6,105 nucleotides of DNA, taken from positions 1 through 6,105 of the forward strand of contig JAZRVW010000033.1 of NCBI GenBank assembly GCA_045599385.1, in the 5' to 3' direction. The notes beneath the pieces are model-generated. The model was not told where the DNA came from and did no database searches. It saw nothing but the letters and a program-made list of their open reading frames with translations. This DNA is from F23-B02 sp045599385. Lineage in GTDB: Bacteria > Bacillota > Clostridia > Oscillospirales > Oscillospiraceae. This document shows positions 5,620 through 6,105 of this stretch, in pieces (position 1 is the stretch's first letter; every line of letters begins with the position of its first letter). The position numbers were made by a program, and so were the translations under genes.

Positions 5620-6098
5620 TTAAGCTCTCCTCTCAGCACAAAATCAGTAAAGTGTCCGCTTTCGTCGGTGTCGTGTACCAGATATACGGTGACATTCAGC
5701 GCACTTTCACAGCGGAACATCTCTGTTTCCGCATCGTACTGAGGCTCCGAATTTTCAAAGCCTCTGAACTTCACGCCGTCTATGTTCCCGATGCAGGCGC
5801 AGATATCGCCCAGCAGAGAGGTGCATTCGGGCTCCGCGTGCTCTGCGGCGGCGGGTGTGTAAATCTCAACGCCGATTTTCAGCTCCGCTTTGCTGCCGTA
5901 AAGCTCCCTGACCTCGCCGCCGCTGTCGCAGATGCCGAGGTAATTCCCGCAGCCCGAAGCGGTGATGCTGCCTGATTTCAGACTAACGGCCCCGGCGGAG
6001 GAGTCTCTGTCCAGCACGCAGCCCGGGTATTTTCCCACCGCAGGAATGCCGCTGCCGTTCAGAGTGGTTACAACCGCATCAAGTACGCTGTCAAACAT
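5616..6098 (-). CDS. Probable tail terminator / tail completion protein
   Basis: A 160-residue protein just before the sheath gene. It shows the layout seen in tail terminator or minor tail proteins encoded before sheaths in clostridial and PBSX-like phages: an N-terminal helix (SVLDAVVTTLNGSGIP, 4-19), central strands KAELKIGVEIYTPAA (70-84), a helix from about 90 to 105, and the strand-rich end YDAETEMFRCESALNVTVYLV (121-141). Terminators cap the tube and sheath at the far end and fix tail length. Seven cysteines are present. The start at 6096-6098 has only a weak GGCGGA close by, and the frame stays open to the window edge, so the true start could be further upstream. The exact family is inferred; a head-tail joining protein is an alternative. 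Confidence 0.62.
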   Translation of the reverse strand: MFDSVLDAVVTTLNGSGIPAVGKYPGCVLDRDSSAGAVSLKSGSITASGCGNYLGICDSGGEVRELYGSKAELKIGVEIYTPAAAEHAEPECTSLLGDICACIGNIDGVKFRGFENSEPQYDAETEMFRCESALNVTVYLVHDTDESGHFTDFVLRGELK

Positions 6099-6105
6099 TT
6101 CCGCC

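Noticed and set aside
576..5890. Recurring short words such as AGCTCCGC scattered across the window
   Set aside because: They fall inside codons for Ala-Glu-Leu runs in different genes without regular spacing, so they reflect codon and residue preference rather than a repeat family or array.

Overview
The window holds the structural operon of a contractile phage-tail-like machine on the minus strand. It runs right to left from about 6098 to 199 and meets a plus-strand housekeeping gene head-on. The housekeeping gene is the 3' end of an NADP-type glutamate dehydrogenase (gdhA, ending at 128), closed by a strong intrinsic terminator at 152-182. Consensus AGGAGG-type ribosome sites, the PBSX-like (Bacillus xkd) gene order, cysteine-rich proteins and moderate-to-high GC suggest a Firmicute, probably an anaerobic clostridium of the gut type. 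That placement is inference from style, not from a marker gene.

In transcription order the operon encodes: a probable tail terminator/completion protein (160 aa), a compact tail sheath (329 aa), a tail tube protein (128 aa), a small acidic protein of unknown function in the tail-chaperone position (103 aa), a protein with a C-terminal LysM domain (179 aa, XkdP-like), a gpD/XkdQ-like hub (310 aa), a small gpV/gp45-like spike (124 aa), a gp25/gpW-like baseplate wedge (118 aa), a baseplate J protein (352 aa) and a gpI/XkdU-like baseplate protein (154 aa). All nine junctions either overlap or leave no more than 13 bases, so one polycistronic mRNA is expected. Its promoter must lie beyond 6105. 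Two starts are best moved inward on ribosome-site evidence: tube to 4616 and spike to 2435.

Together these parts would build a sheath around a tube on a simple baseplate with a hub and spike. The striking point is what is absent. No tape-measure gene lies between the chaperone-position gene and the LysM gene, where PBSX, P2-like and R-type tailocin clusters normally carry one. No tail fibre, holin or endolysin follows the gpI-like gene before gdhA. Every frame is intact and tightly packed, so this looks like a maintained, stripped-down contractile particle or injection system, or the end of a prophage whose other genes lie upstream. The window alone cannot decide between these. The only non-coding stretch is 129-198, which holds the terminator.
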